From NCBI GenBank assembly GCA_964016105.1, contig CAXHEX010000023.1, forward strand, positions 1 to 64,000: a stretch of DNA of 64,000 nt, given 5' to 3'. Position numbers and translations under genes: made by a program. The first letter of the stretch is position 1. The number at the start of each line of letters is the position of its first letter. This document shows, in pieces, positions 16,989-26,038 of the stretch. The notes below the pieces were generated by a model, which searched no databases, was not told the origin of the DNA, and was given only the letters and a program-made list of their open reading frames with translations. This stretch comes from Ketobacter sp964016105. GTDB lineage: Bacteria > Pseudomonadota > Gammaproteobacteria > Pseudomonadales > Ketobacteraceae.

Positions 16989-18640
16989 CCCATTCTAAAT
17001 CCGCCCCAGTGCTGGCCATTCACGTAGATAGGTGTAGACATATCATGCATGATTTCACCGGTATCCCGTATATAGGTTTGCAATAAAAAGGGTTGTGTGT
17101 TGCTGCCACAGCGGGAGCCAGTACGGTCACTGAAGATGCGTTTGGTGCGATTGTTCAATAAATCGGTGTCGTAGTTACCGGTTAAGGGCTGCGAGAATTT
17201 TTTGTTGTGGGTAGGGAAGTAGCCGTTAACGTCCACCGCACCCGCGTACAATAAAGCGTCACTGGCCTGCAGTGCCGGTTCTTGAATTTCAGGTAATACT
17301 GTGTCCGTGAACTGGTCAAAATCGGTGCGATATTTCTGGGGGTTTGTGTTAGCTATGGGTTTATAGCTGCGATCAAAAAGGGCTTCTTTGCTGATTTCTC
17401 CATTGGCTAATGCGGCTTCGAATCGCTTCCCCACTTTGTGGGCAAGATCTGTGGCCAGCGCTCGCATTTGGTCGTGGACAGAATTAGTGCCCACCTGCGC
17501 AAGGCAGCTGTATATACTCTCTGCCACATCTGAGAGCGATAGGGCTTGGGTGGAAATGTTATTGATATCCTGCTCGGTTTTAGTCAGTCGTTCTCGGCTA
17601 ATCTGTATGGTGCTGACAATCTGGTTAAGATTGTCTTTGTTGCCCTTAAGGCTGGTATCAATGGCGTCAATCTCATCACCCACCTGTTGCGAGTAAGTCG
17701 CCATGGATTGCAGTTGTTCCCCAATTTCCGTGGTTAGAGAAACGCTTTCATCAATCACCGATTTTAGACCTTCAATATGGGTCACCGAGCCTTTTACTGC
17801 GTCGTTGATTTCGTTAATCATCAGGCCAATTTTTTCGGTGGCCCCCGTGGTTTTGTGGGCCAAATTTCGCACTTCATCTGCTACCACCGCAAAGCCACGG
17901 CCCTGTTCTCCGGCCCTGGCGGCTTCTATGGCGGCGTTGAGGGCTAGCAGGTTGGTTTGTTCTGCAATATCGCTAATTACGTTGGTAACCTGGGAAATTT
18001 CCGTGGATTTTTTCTCCAGTTCTCGAATCATTTCGGCGTTTAGCACTACTTGTTCGCGGGTTTGCTCCATCTGCGGCACTATGGCTCGCACAGAATTAAA
18101 GCCAGCCGAATTCACCTGCTTGGCTTTGTTTGAGCTTGCTACAGCGTGTTGAGTGCGATGAAATATTTGTTCCAGAGTGGTGGCAATATGGCTGGAATTG
18201 TCGGCAATTTGGCGAGTATCCTGAGCTTCTTCATGGAATTTTTTTGACAAGATATCGGCGGCAAAGGACACTTCTGCCGCAGCAATGGCAATGGCACCGC
18301 CTTGAGTTGCCACATCATGGGTGAGTGTTCGGTAGCGCTGAATTTGCTCCACCATCTGTTGCAGTTCCGGTTGCCGCATTTCAAGCTTCGAGGGTGGGTT
18401 GGCGGTGTCTTTGTGAGCTTTATCGGGATCAAACTGGTCGCAGGCTGCGGCCAGCTCCCTGCGCAGAGGAGCAATCAGCACCAAATGACTGGCCAGAAAT
18501 GCAACAAGGACACCGGCAAGGGCCGCCAATGTGGCCGATAGAGAGCCGTTTAGCAGCGTGCCGAAGACCAGCCCCAATACGGCACTGACCACCAGGCAGG
18601 TGATTAATATGGGTAAATCCTTTCTTTGTAGCTGAATCAT
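16976..18640 (-). CDS. Methyl-accepting chemotaxis protein with C-terminal sensor domain
   Basis: This is a chemoreceptor of 554 residues from the ATG at 18640. The frame stays open upstream, but that part looks non-coding. Two membrane helices lie close together (about 8-52) with almost no periplasmic loop, so ligand sensing must be elsewhere. The signalling hairpin (about 140-390) contains the conserved tip EQTNLLALNAAIEAARAGEQ. After it come about 165 residues with a Cache/PAS-like signature (residues about 430-550, ending HWGGFRMGYRS) that would be cytoplasmic. Receptors with a C-terminal sensor of this sort are known but less common. The 3' end overlaps the hybrid kinase gene by 13 bases. 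Confidence 0.92.
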   Translation of the reverse strand: MIQLQRKDLPILITCLVVSAVLGLVFGTLLNGSLSATLAALAGVLVAFLASHLVLIAPLRRELAAACDQFDPDKAHKDTANPPSKLEMRQPELQQMVEQIQRYRTLTHDVATQGGAIAIAAAEVSFAADILSKKFHEEAQDTRQIADNSSHIATTLEQIFHRTQHAVASSNKAKQVNSAGFNSVRAIVPQMEQTREQVVLNAEMIRELEKKSTEISQVTNVISDIAEQTNLLALNAAIEAARAGEQGRGFAVVADEVRNLAHKTTGATEKIGLMINEINDAVKGSVTHIEGLKSVIDESVSLTTEIGEQLQSMATYSQQVGDEIDAIDTSLKGNKDNLNQIVSTIQISRERLTKTEQDINNISTQALSLSDVAESIYSCLAQVGTNSVHDQMRALATDLAHKVGKRFEAALANGEISKEALFDRSYKPIANTNPQKYRTDFDQFTDTVLPEIQEPALQASDALLYAGAVDVNGYFPTHNKKFSQPLTGNYDTDLLNNRTKRIFSDRTGSRCGSNTQPFLLQTYIRDTGEIMHDMSTPIYVNGQHWGGFRMGYRS

Positions 18641-18798
18641 CGGCGAATCCCTCGCAAACCATCCTGTAAGCGTAGCGTATGAGATTCGAAATGGCGATTT
18701 CGTGGGCTCATCAAAAAATTGCAATCTTGAGGTGGTAGAGTTGTCTCCGCTAACATAGGAAAACTGTCTGCAGGTTATAAGGATGGAGCACGAATTCC

Positions 18799-20640
18799 AT
18801 GGGTAATTTTGAGACTCATTCCCCATTAGCGCTGCTAGAACAGCTGCAACAATTACGATCGGCTGCGCTGGCCCTGGAAGCTGAGCATAATGTGACCAAT
18901 CCCAGTGCCCGCAACTTATTGCATTACCTCAGTTTACGGCAGCGTGATATTCGTCAGTTGCAGCTCTGTCTATCCCACTTTGGCCTGTCCTCCCTGGCGG
19001 ATTCTGGTTCCCATACGCTGGCTCGGCTCAACGCGGTGATCTCCCTGCTGGAATCCATTACGGGCACCCAGCAACTACAACCCCCAGCACCGGTGGATGA
19101 CCAAACCGGACCCCAGCGCCTGCACGACAATACACGGGCGTTGTTGGGCGCTTATGTCAGTCATGACCATGCCCATATTATGGTCACCATGCCATCGGGT
19201 GCCGCCACTAATCCCCAGTTAGTGCAAGATCTGTTGGCGGCAGGTATGACCGTGATGCGGGTAAATTGTGCCCACGATAACAGCACCGCATGGCGGTCCA
19301 TGGTGGGCCATCTCAGTCAGGCAAAAACCAATTTAGACAAGCCCTGCCTGGTTCAGGTGGACCTGGCTGGCCCCAAGCTGCGTACCGGGCCCATAGAACC
19401 CAGCGCCAAAGTGATAAAGCTAAAGCCCCAGCGCGATCTGTACGGTCATGTGCTGCAGCCAAAATCCGTGGCATTGGTGGCTACTGAGCAAACGCCTTTG
19501 CCTGGGTGCGTAGACAGCAAACTGGTATTGTCAGCGGACTTTGTGGGGCTCTGTAAGCCAGGCGATGTGATCGAATTTGATGACTGTCGAGGCCGCGATC
19601 GCAGTGCCAAAATCAACGTGGAGAACATTCAGGGCCAGACGGTTCACTATCTTCAGTTGTTCCAGACCTGCTACGTTTCCGAGCACACTCGATTCCGGCT
19701 TTATCGCAAAGGGCAGGTTTTGGCCCAATGCCAACCCCAGAACATTCCTGATGTGGTGCAGCCCATTGAGCTGCAACAGGGCGACACCCTGGTGTTGACC
19801 CGTGCGGCCGAGCCGGGGCGGTTGCCGCAAAACAAGCAAGATGGCTCCGGTGAAATGGAGCCTGCGCGGGTTCATTGTACTCTGCCCCAGGCATTTGATC
19901 AGGCTGAAGTGGGCCACAGCGTCTGGTTTGATGATGGCAAGATTGGCGCCGTTGTGCGCAGTATCAGTCATGATGAAATGACGTTGGAAGTGACCCATGG
20001 CGCACCCCAGGGCAACAAACTGAGGTCTGAAAAGGGCATTAATTTCCCTGATACTGCGTTAAACATATCCGCACTCACCAGCAAGGACAAACAGGATCTT
20101 CTGGATGTGGTGCAGTGGGCCGATATCGTGGCGTTGTCCTTTGTGCGCAGCGCTGGCGATGTGAACTTATTGCACCAAACCTTGCTGGAACTGGACAAAC
20201 CGGGTTTGGGTGTGGTGCTTAAAATTGAGAATAAACAGGCCTTCGACAACTTACCCTCCATTCTATTGGCGGGCATTGCCATGGAGCGCCCCTTCGGAGT
20301 GATGATTGCCAGGGGGGACCTTGCGGTGGAAGTGGGCTTTGAGCGCTTGGCTGAAGTTCAACAGGAAATTCTTTGGCTGTGTGAAGCGGCCCATGTTCCG
20401 GTGGTTTGGGCCACCCAAATATTGGAATCCATGGCCAAAAAAGGTTTACCATCCCGGGCGGAAGTGTCCGACGCCGGTATGGGGGTGCTGGCGGAGTGTG
20501 CCATGCTTAATAAAGGGCCCTACATACTTCAAACCGTGGAGCTGTTAAAGGGAATTCTCTCCCGTATGGATAGCCATTACCAAAAGCGCCGGGCTACCTT
20601 GCGTAAGTTGTCCGTAGCCAAATTCGACCCTGCCCCTTAA
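18799..20640 (+). CDS. Pyruvate kinase-like protein with N-terminal extension
   Basis: The 613-residue protein has the pyruvate kinase barrel from about residue 122 on, including the cofactor and substrate motifs: VDLAGPKLRTG (about 190), VVLKIENK with the catalytic lysine (about 474), MIARGDLAVEVG (about 500) and WATQILESMAKKGLPSRAE (about 537-555). A B-domain-like insert lies between about 200 and 410 and is larger than usual. The first about 120 residues are an unknown helical region. The normal C-terminal allosteric domain is absent: the chain ends about 50 residues after the active-site TRAE-type motif. It is thus an atypical pyruvate kinase that may lack classical regulation; activity is inferred only from preserved motifs. 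Confidence 0.88.
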   Translation: MGNFETHSPLALLEQLQQLRSAALALEAEHNVTNPSARNLLHYLSLRQRDIRQLQLCLSHFGLSSLADSGSHTLARLNAVISLLESITGTQQLQPPAPVDDQTGPQRLHDNTRALLGAYVSHDHAHIMVTMPSGAATNPQLVQDLLAAGMTVMRVNCAHDNSTAWRSMVGHLSQAKTNLDKPCLVQVDLAGPKLRTGPIEPSAKVIKLKPQRDLYGHVLQPKSVALVATEQTPLPGCVDSKLVLSADFVGLCKPGDVIEFDDCRGRDRSAKINVENIQGQTVHYLQLFQTCYVSEHTRFRLYRKGQVLAQCQPQNIPDVVQPIELQQGDTLVLTRAAEPGRLPQNKQDGSGEMEPARVHCTLPQAFDQAEVGHSVWFDDGKIGAVVRSISHDEMTLEVTHGAPQGNKLRSEKGINFPDTALNISALTSKDKQDLLDVVQWADIVALSFVRSAGDVNLLHQTLLELDKPGLGVVLKIENKQAFDNLPSILLAGIAMERPFGVMIARGDLAVEVGFERLAEVQQEILWLCEAAHVPVVWATQILESMAKKGLPSRAEVSDAGMGVLAECAMLNKGPYILQTVELLKGILSRMDSHYQKRRATLRKLSVAKFDPAP

Positions 20641-20642
20641 CA

Positions 20643-20677
20643 AGGTGATAATAGCGTCCAATTAGGTGATAATAGCG
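20643..20677. repeat. Short direct repeat upstream of envZ
   Basis: AGGTGATAATAGCG occurs at 20643-20656 and 20664-20677, a 21-base period, close to two helical turns. It lies between the pyruvate-kinase-like stop and the envZ start and could be a paired binding site or a chance duplication. Confidence 0.8.
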
Positions 20678-20703
20678 CGCAAAAATGCGTTGAATATGAT
20701 CCT

Positions 20704-22023
20704 ATGACCCTGTTGCCCCGTTCCTCCCTCTGGCGAACTATTTTGTTGGTGTGGTTGGTTATTTTATTAAGCCAGATCTCCACACTATGGTTCGCGGTGT
20801 ATTACCTCTATTTACCCGGCGTCAAACAAAATGCCAAGTTGGTGGCACTGGAAATGGACAGTATCCGTTACCTGGTGGATATCAATAGAAAAGATATGCT
20901 ACTGCAACGTTTTCGTCAGCATCACAACATGGATGTGACTTCGGACCCATCCACGGTCCCACCGGAAACGGAAGGTTTGTTTGGCCGTATTTTTGTTGAT
21001 CCCATGCGTGACAGAATGGGCGACGGAGCCCAAGTGCGCTTGGGTTGGGAGCCGGTGCCATCCCTGTGGGTGAGTACGCCCGACCTGGGTAATATTTGGG
21101 TGCGCTTCCCCATTGAACACGGGGGCCGCTATGAAGCCATTGCCTTTGTGGCCTGGCTGATTGGCACACCGGCTTTCGCTTTTCTTATTGCCTCCATTTT
21201 TGTTCGTCAATTAAATCGGCCACTAAAAACTCTGGAATACGCCGCCAGAAAAGTAGGCAAGGGCGAGCCCATCCAAGGTTTGATTGGAGAAGGTGCATCG
21301 CAAGAAGTGGATGCAGTAAACCGGGCTTTTGTTCAAATGAGCGAAGATCTACAACGGATGAATCGGGAACGAGCCCTATTGTTGGCGGGTATATCCCACG
21401 ATTTACGCACCCCATTAACCCGCATGCGGCTCACGGCGGAACTGTTGGGTGATTCCGAATTTGCTGACGGAATGGTACGGGATATTGAAGATATGAATGC
21501 CATTCTGGATCAATTTATTTTGTTTGTTCGAGATGGCAGTGACGAAGAAACCGAGGTGGGCGATTTAAATGAAGTGATCGTGGAGGTGGTGTCGCAGTTC
21601 GAGTCGGAAGAACATCATATTTCCACCGAGCTGCATCAATTACCCGAGATATCCTTAAAACGCTTGTCCTTAAAAAGAATGATTGCCAATTTGATTGGTA
21701 ATGCCATTCGCCATGGTGGAGGCGATGTTCAGGTGTTTAGCGGAATGGAGCAAGGTGAAATCTGTGTCATCGTCTCCGATCGTGGTGAAGGCCTGACAGA
21801 AACAGAAATGTATGAGTTATTTCAACCTTTTGCCCGCGGCGATCAAAGCCGAACTTCCAAAGGATCCGGCTTGGGTCTCGCCATTGTGAAACGTATCGTG
21901 GATATGCACCATGGCCGGGTAAAGTTGCGCAATCGGGAAGGCGGTGGTTTAGAGGCGGTGGTGCATTTCCCTGTCACTGGTAACCTGGTGCCGCCGGACT
22001 CCATGATGAAGGCCATGCGCTAG
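20704..22023 (+). CDS. envZ: Sensor histidine kinase EnvZ
   Basis: This 439-residue inner-membrane osmosensor kinase would phosphorylate OmpR. It shows a first helix (about 10-32), a periplasmic domain (about 33-145), a second helix (about 146-170), a HAMP linker (about 172-225), HisKA with the EnvZ-like motif GISHDLRTPLTRMRL (His near 236) and a HATPase domain with N box (IGNAIRH), DRGEGL and SKGSGLGLA. The spacing and motif wording are those of EnvZ rather than of a generic kinase. It is detached from ompR. It lies 9 bases before cbiB and may share a transcript with the cobalamin genes. Confidence 0.93.
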   Translation: MTLLPRSSLWRTILLVWLVILLSQISTLWFAVYYLYLPGVKQNAKLVALEMDSIRYLVDINRKDMLLQRFRQHHNMDVTSDPSTVPPETEGLFGRIFVDPMRDRMGDGAQVRLGWEPVPSLWVSTPDLGNIWVRFPIEHGGRYEAIAFVAWLIGTPAFAFLIASIFVRQLNRPLKTLEYAARKVGKGEPIQGLIGEGASQEVDAVNRAFVQMSEDLQRMNRERALLLAGISHDLRTPLTRMRLTAELLGDSEFADGMVRDIEDMNAILDQFILFVRDGSDEETEVGDLNEVIVEVVSQFESEEHHISTELHQLPEISLKRLSLKRMIANLIGNAIRHGGGDVQVFSGMEQGEICVIVSDRGEGLTETEMYELFQPFARGDQSRTSKGSGLGLAIVKRIVDMHHGRVKLRNREGGGLEAVVHFPVTGNLVPPDSMMKAMR

Positions 22024-22031
22024 CAGCTGCC

Positions 22032-22973
22032 ATGTTCACGTTGTTTATTGTCTGTCTCGCTTTACTACTGGATTACTGTTTGGGTGAACCAAAACGGTTT
22101 CACCCTTTGGTGGGCTTTGGCCGTTATGCACGTTGGCTTGAGCGAATCATCAACGGTGATAAACAGCAACCCAAAGCAGGGCACGTTGGTGGTGTGTTGG
22201 CATGGGTATTAGCGGTTTTACCCTGGGTTGATTTGGCTTTCGCATTGCAAACACTGCTGCGTCTGGGCCCCCACTGGTTGGAGTTTTTAGTATCCGCAGG
22301 AGTTTTGTATTTGGCTTTGGGGTGGCAGTCATTACAGAGTCATGCCATGGCGGTGGCTTACCCTCTGAGCCAGGGTAATTTGCCGTTAGCCAGAGCCGAA
22401 GTCAGTAAAATTGTGAGTCGCGATTGCCAACAGATGGATGAACAGGCCGTGGCAGCCGGGGCCACAGAATCCGTATTGGAAAACGGTGCCGATGCGGTAT
22501 TTGCTACGCTGTTCTGGTTTTTGGTTTTAGGTATACCCGGAGTGGTGGCCTATCGATTGGTCAATACTTTGGATGCCATGTGGGGCTACAAAAATACCCG
22601 CTATTTGGCGTTCGGTTGGGCCGCCGCCCGGGCCGACGATGTACTTAATTTTATTCCCGCCAGACTCACTGCCCTTTCATACACAGTTGTGGGTAATCGT
22701 TCCCTGGCGTGGCAGTGTTGGCAGCGTCAAGGCAGTCAATGGAAGAGCCCCAATGCTGGGCCGGTTATGGCGGCAGGGGCCGGGGCCATCAACGTAAAGC
22801 TTGGAGGTGCGGCCATATATCATGGTACGTCACAATCCCGTGGAGTATTGGGGCCATCGGATGGCGACGCTCCATCGGCCTGGAGCATAGTGAAAGCCTG
22901 TGGCTTGATTAACCGCAGCTTGGTTTTTTGGTTGGGCGCCATCGCACTGCTGGGATTATTGCGCTTATGCTAA
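22032..22973 (+). CDS. cbiB: Adenosylcobinamide-phosphate synthase CbiB
   Basis: This 313-residue membrane enzyme joins the aminopropanol phosphate side chain to adenosyl-cobyric acid in late cobalamin assembly. It begins with a hydrophobic helix and the family motif LDYCLGEPKRFHPLVGFGR (about residues 12-30). Other conserved pieces are SRDCQQMDE, TLDAMWGYKN and the MAAGAGAINVKLGGA segment. Several further membrane helices lie at about 52-72, 78-100, 150-172 and 290-308. The stop overlaps the start of cobD (TTATGCTAA), so the two are coupled. Confidence 0.96.
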   Translation: MFTLFIVCLALLLDYCLGEPKRFHPLVGFGRYARWLERIINGDKQQPKAGHVGGVLAWVLAVLPWVDLAFALQTLLRLGPHWLEFLVSAGVLYLALGWQSLQSHAMAVAYPLSQGNLPLARAEVSKIVSRDCQQMDEQAVAAGATESVLENGADAVFATLFWFLVLGIPGVVAYRLVNTLDAMWGYKNTRYLAFGWAAARADDVLNFIPARLTALSYTVVGNRSLAWQCWQRQGSQWKSPNAGPVMAAGAGAINVKLGGAAIYHGTSQSRGVLGPSDGDAPSAWSIVKACGLINRSLVFWLGAIALLGLLRLC

Positions 22974-24064
22974 GCCGTGACCATGGTGGTAATCTTTACC
23001 AGGCCAGCAAAGACTATAATATCCCCATGGAAAACTGGTTGGATCTTTCCACCGGTATCAATCCGGTTTCTTATCCCGTAGCCAATCTGCCTCAGTCCGT
23101 ATTCGAGCAATTACCCTATAGCAGTTCTCAGTTTGAAGCGGCGGTGGGGACGTATTACGGCGTATCTGATTTTGTTGCGGGCAATGGTTCGCAGCAGTTT
23201 ATTCAGCTTTTACCCAAAATTTTGCCCAGGTTGCCGGTGTTGCTTCCGGACTGGGGTTATCAAGAGCATCATTTTCATTGGCAGCGCAATCAAAACCCCG
23301 TCAGGTTTTACCCGGCAATCGATCCAGCTGTCGCGGTGGTAACAATAGAAAATCAACTGGCAACCGAACCCCCTTGCCATCTACTGATTGTGAACCCTAA
23401 TAATCCATCCGGATTGGTGTTTAAACCCGAGCAATTGCGCCATTGGGCGGGCATGTTGGCTGAGAAAAAAACCGATGGTAGTGCTGTTTTAATCGTGGAT
23501 GAAGCCTTTGTTGACTGCGATCCTGAATTGAGCCTGTTAAACGATTCATTGCCGCCCAATGTGATCGTGTTACGTTCCTTCGGTAAATTTTTTGGTTTGG
23601 CGGGTTTGCGATTGGGATTTGCCTTCGCTCAGCAACATTGGCTGAATCCTATCAGGGATGCCGTGGGGCTTTGGAATATCAATGGCCCCGCCATGGTGGT
23701 GGCAACCCGGGCGCTATTTGATGAATCCTGGCAGAAAGTTACCCGCGACCAACTGCGTCACAATCTTCCTCAATGGCAATGCTTGTTTGATCCTATGTTG
23801 CAGAAACTAGAGCCTCACTTCCAAGTACATTTGCCGTTGTTTTCCAGCTATGGGCTATCCACTAAGCAGGGGTGCTGGCTGCAGCATCAATTTGCAAGGG
23901 TGGGTATTTTATTGCGCGTAATTGAAAACGACCGCCGCAGTTTAGTGCGATTCGGCCGTTTTGATTTAACGAAAAAAGATGATTTAGAGCGGGTTCAGCT
24001 TGCTATCCACTCCTGTTTACAGGAAATGGATAGCATCGATTATCCCTATGACGCGGCGGATTGA
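22967..24064 (+). CDS. cobD: Threonine-phosphate decarboxylase CobD
   Basis: This 365-residue PLP enzyme of the fold-type I (HisC-like) group makes the aminopropanol phosphate used by CbiB. The N-terminal HGGN motif (residues 5-8) and DLSTGINP are diagnostic. PLP contacts appear as NPNNPSG and VDEAFVDC, and the Schiff-base lysine is in RSFGKFFGLAGLRLG. The ATG at 22967 is chosen over an upstream in-frame GTG because it overlaps the cbiB stop in the usual coupled way and starts right before the conserved motif. The 3' end overlaps convergent trhO by 19 bases. The gene is called cobC in Pseudomonas. Confidence 0.95.
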   Translation: MLSRDHGGNLYQASKDYNIPMENWLDLSTGINPVSYPVANLPQSVFEQLPYSSSQFEAAVGTYYGVSDFVAGNGSQQFIQLLPKILPRLPVLLPDWGYQEHHFHWQRNQNPVRFYPAIDPAVAVVTIENQLATEPPCHLLIVNPNNPSGLVFKPEQLRHWAGMLAEKKTDGSAVLIVDEAFVDCDPELSLLNDSLPPNVIVLRSFGKFFGLAGLRLGFAFAQQHWLNPIRDAVGLWNINGPAMVVATRALFDESWQKVTRDQLRHNLPQWQCLFDPMLQKLEPHFQVHLPLFSSYGLSTKQGCWLQHQFARVGILLRVIENDRRSLVRFGRFDLTKKDDLERVQLAIHSCLQEMDSIDYPYDAAD

Positions 24065-25059
24065 TCCCGCTTACGCTGGGCATTTTTTTGAGCTAGTTTT
24101 TGTGAGCGTTTTTTGCTGATCAGCGTTCGTTGGTTAGCACCCAAATGCGCTTCACCCCGGTGCTTAGCCAACTGCATTTGCTTTTCCCGTTGGGCAAAAC
24201 GTTGCTTCTGTTCTTCAGAATATTCGTCATAGCAGTGGTGGCAACTGACGCCGGCTTGGTAGTGTTGATGGCGCTTGTCCTGTTCCGTTATGGGTCTACG
24301 GCAGGCATGGCATTGATCGAATTCACCTTTCTCCAATTGATGGTTTACGGTGACACGATTGTCAAACACAAAGCATTCTCCTTGCCATAGAGATTCCTGC
24401 TCCGGTACTTCTTCCAAGTATTTTAAAATGCCCCCTTCCAGGTGGTACACCTCATCAAATCCTTGTTCCTTCAGATACGCTGTGGATTTTTCACAACGAA
24501 TACCGCCGGTGCAGAACATGGCTACCTTTTTATGTTTGTTTTGATCCAGGTTATCGCTGACGTATTGGGGAAATTCGCGGAAGGTTTTTGTTTTGGGATC
24601 GATGGCACCCTTAAATGTGCCAATCTCAACTTCGTAATCGTTGCGGGTGTCCACTAACAGCACATCGGGATCGCTGATCAGTTGGTTCCAATCTTTGGGT
24701 TTCACATAGGTGCCCACCACTTTGTTAGGGTCGATACCTTCAACCCCCATGGTCACAATTTCTTTTTTCAGTTTTACTTTGGTTCGATAGAAAGGCTGTT
24801 TGTCATCAAAAGATTCTTTAGAATCGATTTGGCCCAGCTGGGGTTGGTTTTGTAGGTGAGCCAGTACCGCATCAATACCTTCACGGCTACCGGCTATGGT
24901 GCCATTAATGCCTTCTTGGGCAAGTAGCAGAGTCCCCTTCACCTGGTTTTGCAGCATGCAATCCAACAGAGGTTGGCGTAGAGATTCAAAATCGTTTAGA
25001 CGAACAAATTTATAGAGCGCACACACCACAATGGGGGCACTAGGGTTGTTGCTGGTCAT
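24046..25059 (-). CDS. trhO: tRNA uridine(34) hydroxylase TrhO (YceA, rhodanese-like)
   Basis: The 337-residue protein is a YceA/TrhO homologue, which hydroxylates the wobble uridine of certain tRNAs as a step toward 5-oxyacetyl modifications. An N-terminal acylphosphatase-like part (about 10-95, with AQEGINGT) precedes the rhodanese domain (about 115-215) with the catalytic Cys in MFCTGGIRCEKS. A C-terminal part has two CxxC pairs (CHACRRP and CHHCYD), fitting a metal site, then a basic tail. The start is divergent from cbiZ with about 120 bases between. Confidence 0.95.
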   Translation of the reverse strand: MTSNNPSAPIVVCALYKFVRLNDFESLRQPLLDCMLQNQVKGTLLLAQEGINGTIAGSREGIDAVLAHLQNQPQLGQIDSKESFDDKQPFYRTKVKLKKEIVTMGVEGIDPNKVVGTYVKPKDWNQLISDPDVLLVDTRNDYEVEIGTFKGAIDPKTKTFREFPQYVSDNLDQNKHKKVAMFCTGGIRCEKSTAYLKEQGFDEVYHLEGGILKYLEEVPEQESLWQGECFVFDNRVTVNHQLEKGEFDQCHACRRPITEQDKRHQHYQAGVSCHHCYDEYSEEQKQRFAQREKQMQLAKHRGEAHLGANQRTLISKKRSQKLAQKNAQRKRDQSAAS

Positions 25060-25179
25060 GGTTTCCTCGCAGTCTGGAGCGTAAATCCAGGGCGGTTAAT
25101 GGAATAATTGGGCTGTTTAGCCGTCGCCATTCTACCCAACGGGTACAATGCCGGGCAACCCCCAGTTAGGAGAACCACC

Positions 25180-25914
25180 GTGATAGAACTACAGCAACAC
25201 CAGGCTTCAGTTTCGACACCCTTCCAGTTTATGGATGGAGTGCGTGCAGAGCGAACCCCTAACCATCTTCATCTGGCTTTCTTGCGTCCCTATTGGGTAT
25301 TGAGCTCCGCTGTGGAGAATGGCGGGTTAGTGCAAGCCAGCCATCTGCTTAATCTCAGGGTGGATGGTAACTCCGTGGTCGACGAGTCCCCACAACAAAG
25401 CTTGCAAAAATACGCCAAAGAGCGGCAATGGCAGGGACCACTAGTGGCCATGATGACAGCGGCTTCAATGAACAGCTGTAGAATGTTATCAGTTAACTAT
25501 CAGGGGCTTGAGCTGGGGGTAGCGCTAACCATGGGGCTCTCAAATGCGGGGCGGGTCGGGGAGCGGGCAGATATTACTGAGGTTATGCCCGCTGCCCACC
25601 ACATGGGTACCATTAATATCATGCTGATTTGCTCTGTTGCCATGACTGCCGCCGCTATGGTGGAGGCAGTCCAAATGGTGACAGAGGCCAAAGTGGCCGC
25701 GTTGCAAGATGCCGGAATCAGGTCAAAAAAGTCATCGCAATTGGCCACAGGCACTGGCACCGATGCAGTTGCCGTGTGTTGTGGCGGTTTGGCTTCGGCC
25801 CATGGTCAAGAGCCCGCAATTGCCTATTGTGGAAAGCACTTGGTAACTGGGGAGCTTATTGGGCGCTTGGTTCACGAGGGGCTTAAGAGCTCCCTGGCTT
25901 GGTATGCAGAGTAA
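25180..25914 (+). CDS. cbiZ: Adenosylcobinamide amidohydrolase CbiZ
   Basis: This 244-residue CbiZ homologue cleaves the side chain of adenosylcobinamide to give adenosylcobyric acid, allowing salvage of imported corrinoids, which CbiB and CobD can then rebuild. Family features are the NGG and SHLLNLRVD segment, the MMTAASMNS stretch, and GTGTDAVAVCC near the end. GTG at 25180 is chosen because TTAGGAG lies 8 bases upstream; an earlier in-frame ATG would add 24 residues outside the family. Together with cbiB and cobD it forms a salvage set; no genes for corrin-ring synthesis are in the window. Confidence 0.92.
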   Translation: MIELQQHQASVSTPFQFMDGVRAERTPNHLHLAFLRPYWVLSSAVENGGLVQASHLLNLRVDGNSVVDESPQQSLQKYAKERQWQGPLVAMMTAASMNSCRMLSVNYQGLELGVALTMGLSNAGRVGERADITEVMPAAHHMGTINIMLICSVAMTAAAMVEAVQMVTEAKVAALQDAGIRSKKSSQLATGTGTDAVAVCCGGLASAHGQEPAIAYCGKHLVTGELIGRLVHEGLKSSLAWYAE

Positions 25915-25940
25915 TTGGGACGCAAAGAAAAAATTTAATC

Positions 25941-25962
25941 GCAAATGATAATTATTTGCATT
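25941..25962. promoter_or_regulatory. Probable Fur box
   Basis: GCAAATGATAATTATTTGC (25941-25959) is a near-perfect palindrome with one mismatch and closely follows the Fur consensus GATAATGATAATCATTATC. It lies about 80 bases upstream of the gene at 26039, suggesting repression when iron is plentiful. Confidence 0.7.
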
Positions 25963-26038
25963 AATGACTGGTCCGAGTTAGGCTTGTTTCTCAGTTGACT
26001 TGAGTGGGTTCCCGGCAGGCTGCAAAGGAGGTTCCAGT

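Noticed and set aside
25059..25180. Cobalamin riboswitch before cbiZ
   Set aside because: The space between trhO and cbiZ is about 120 bases and no B12-box-like motif could be recognised.
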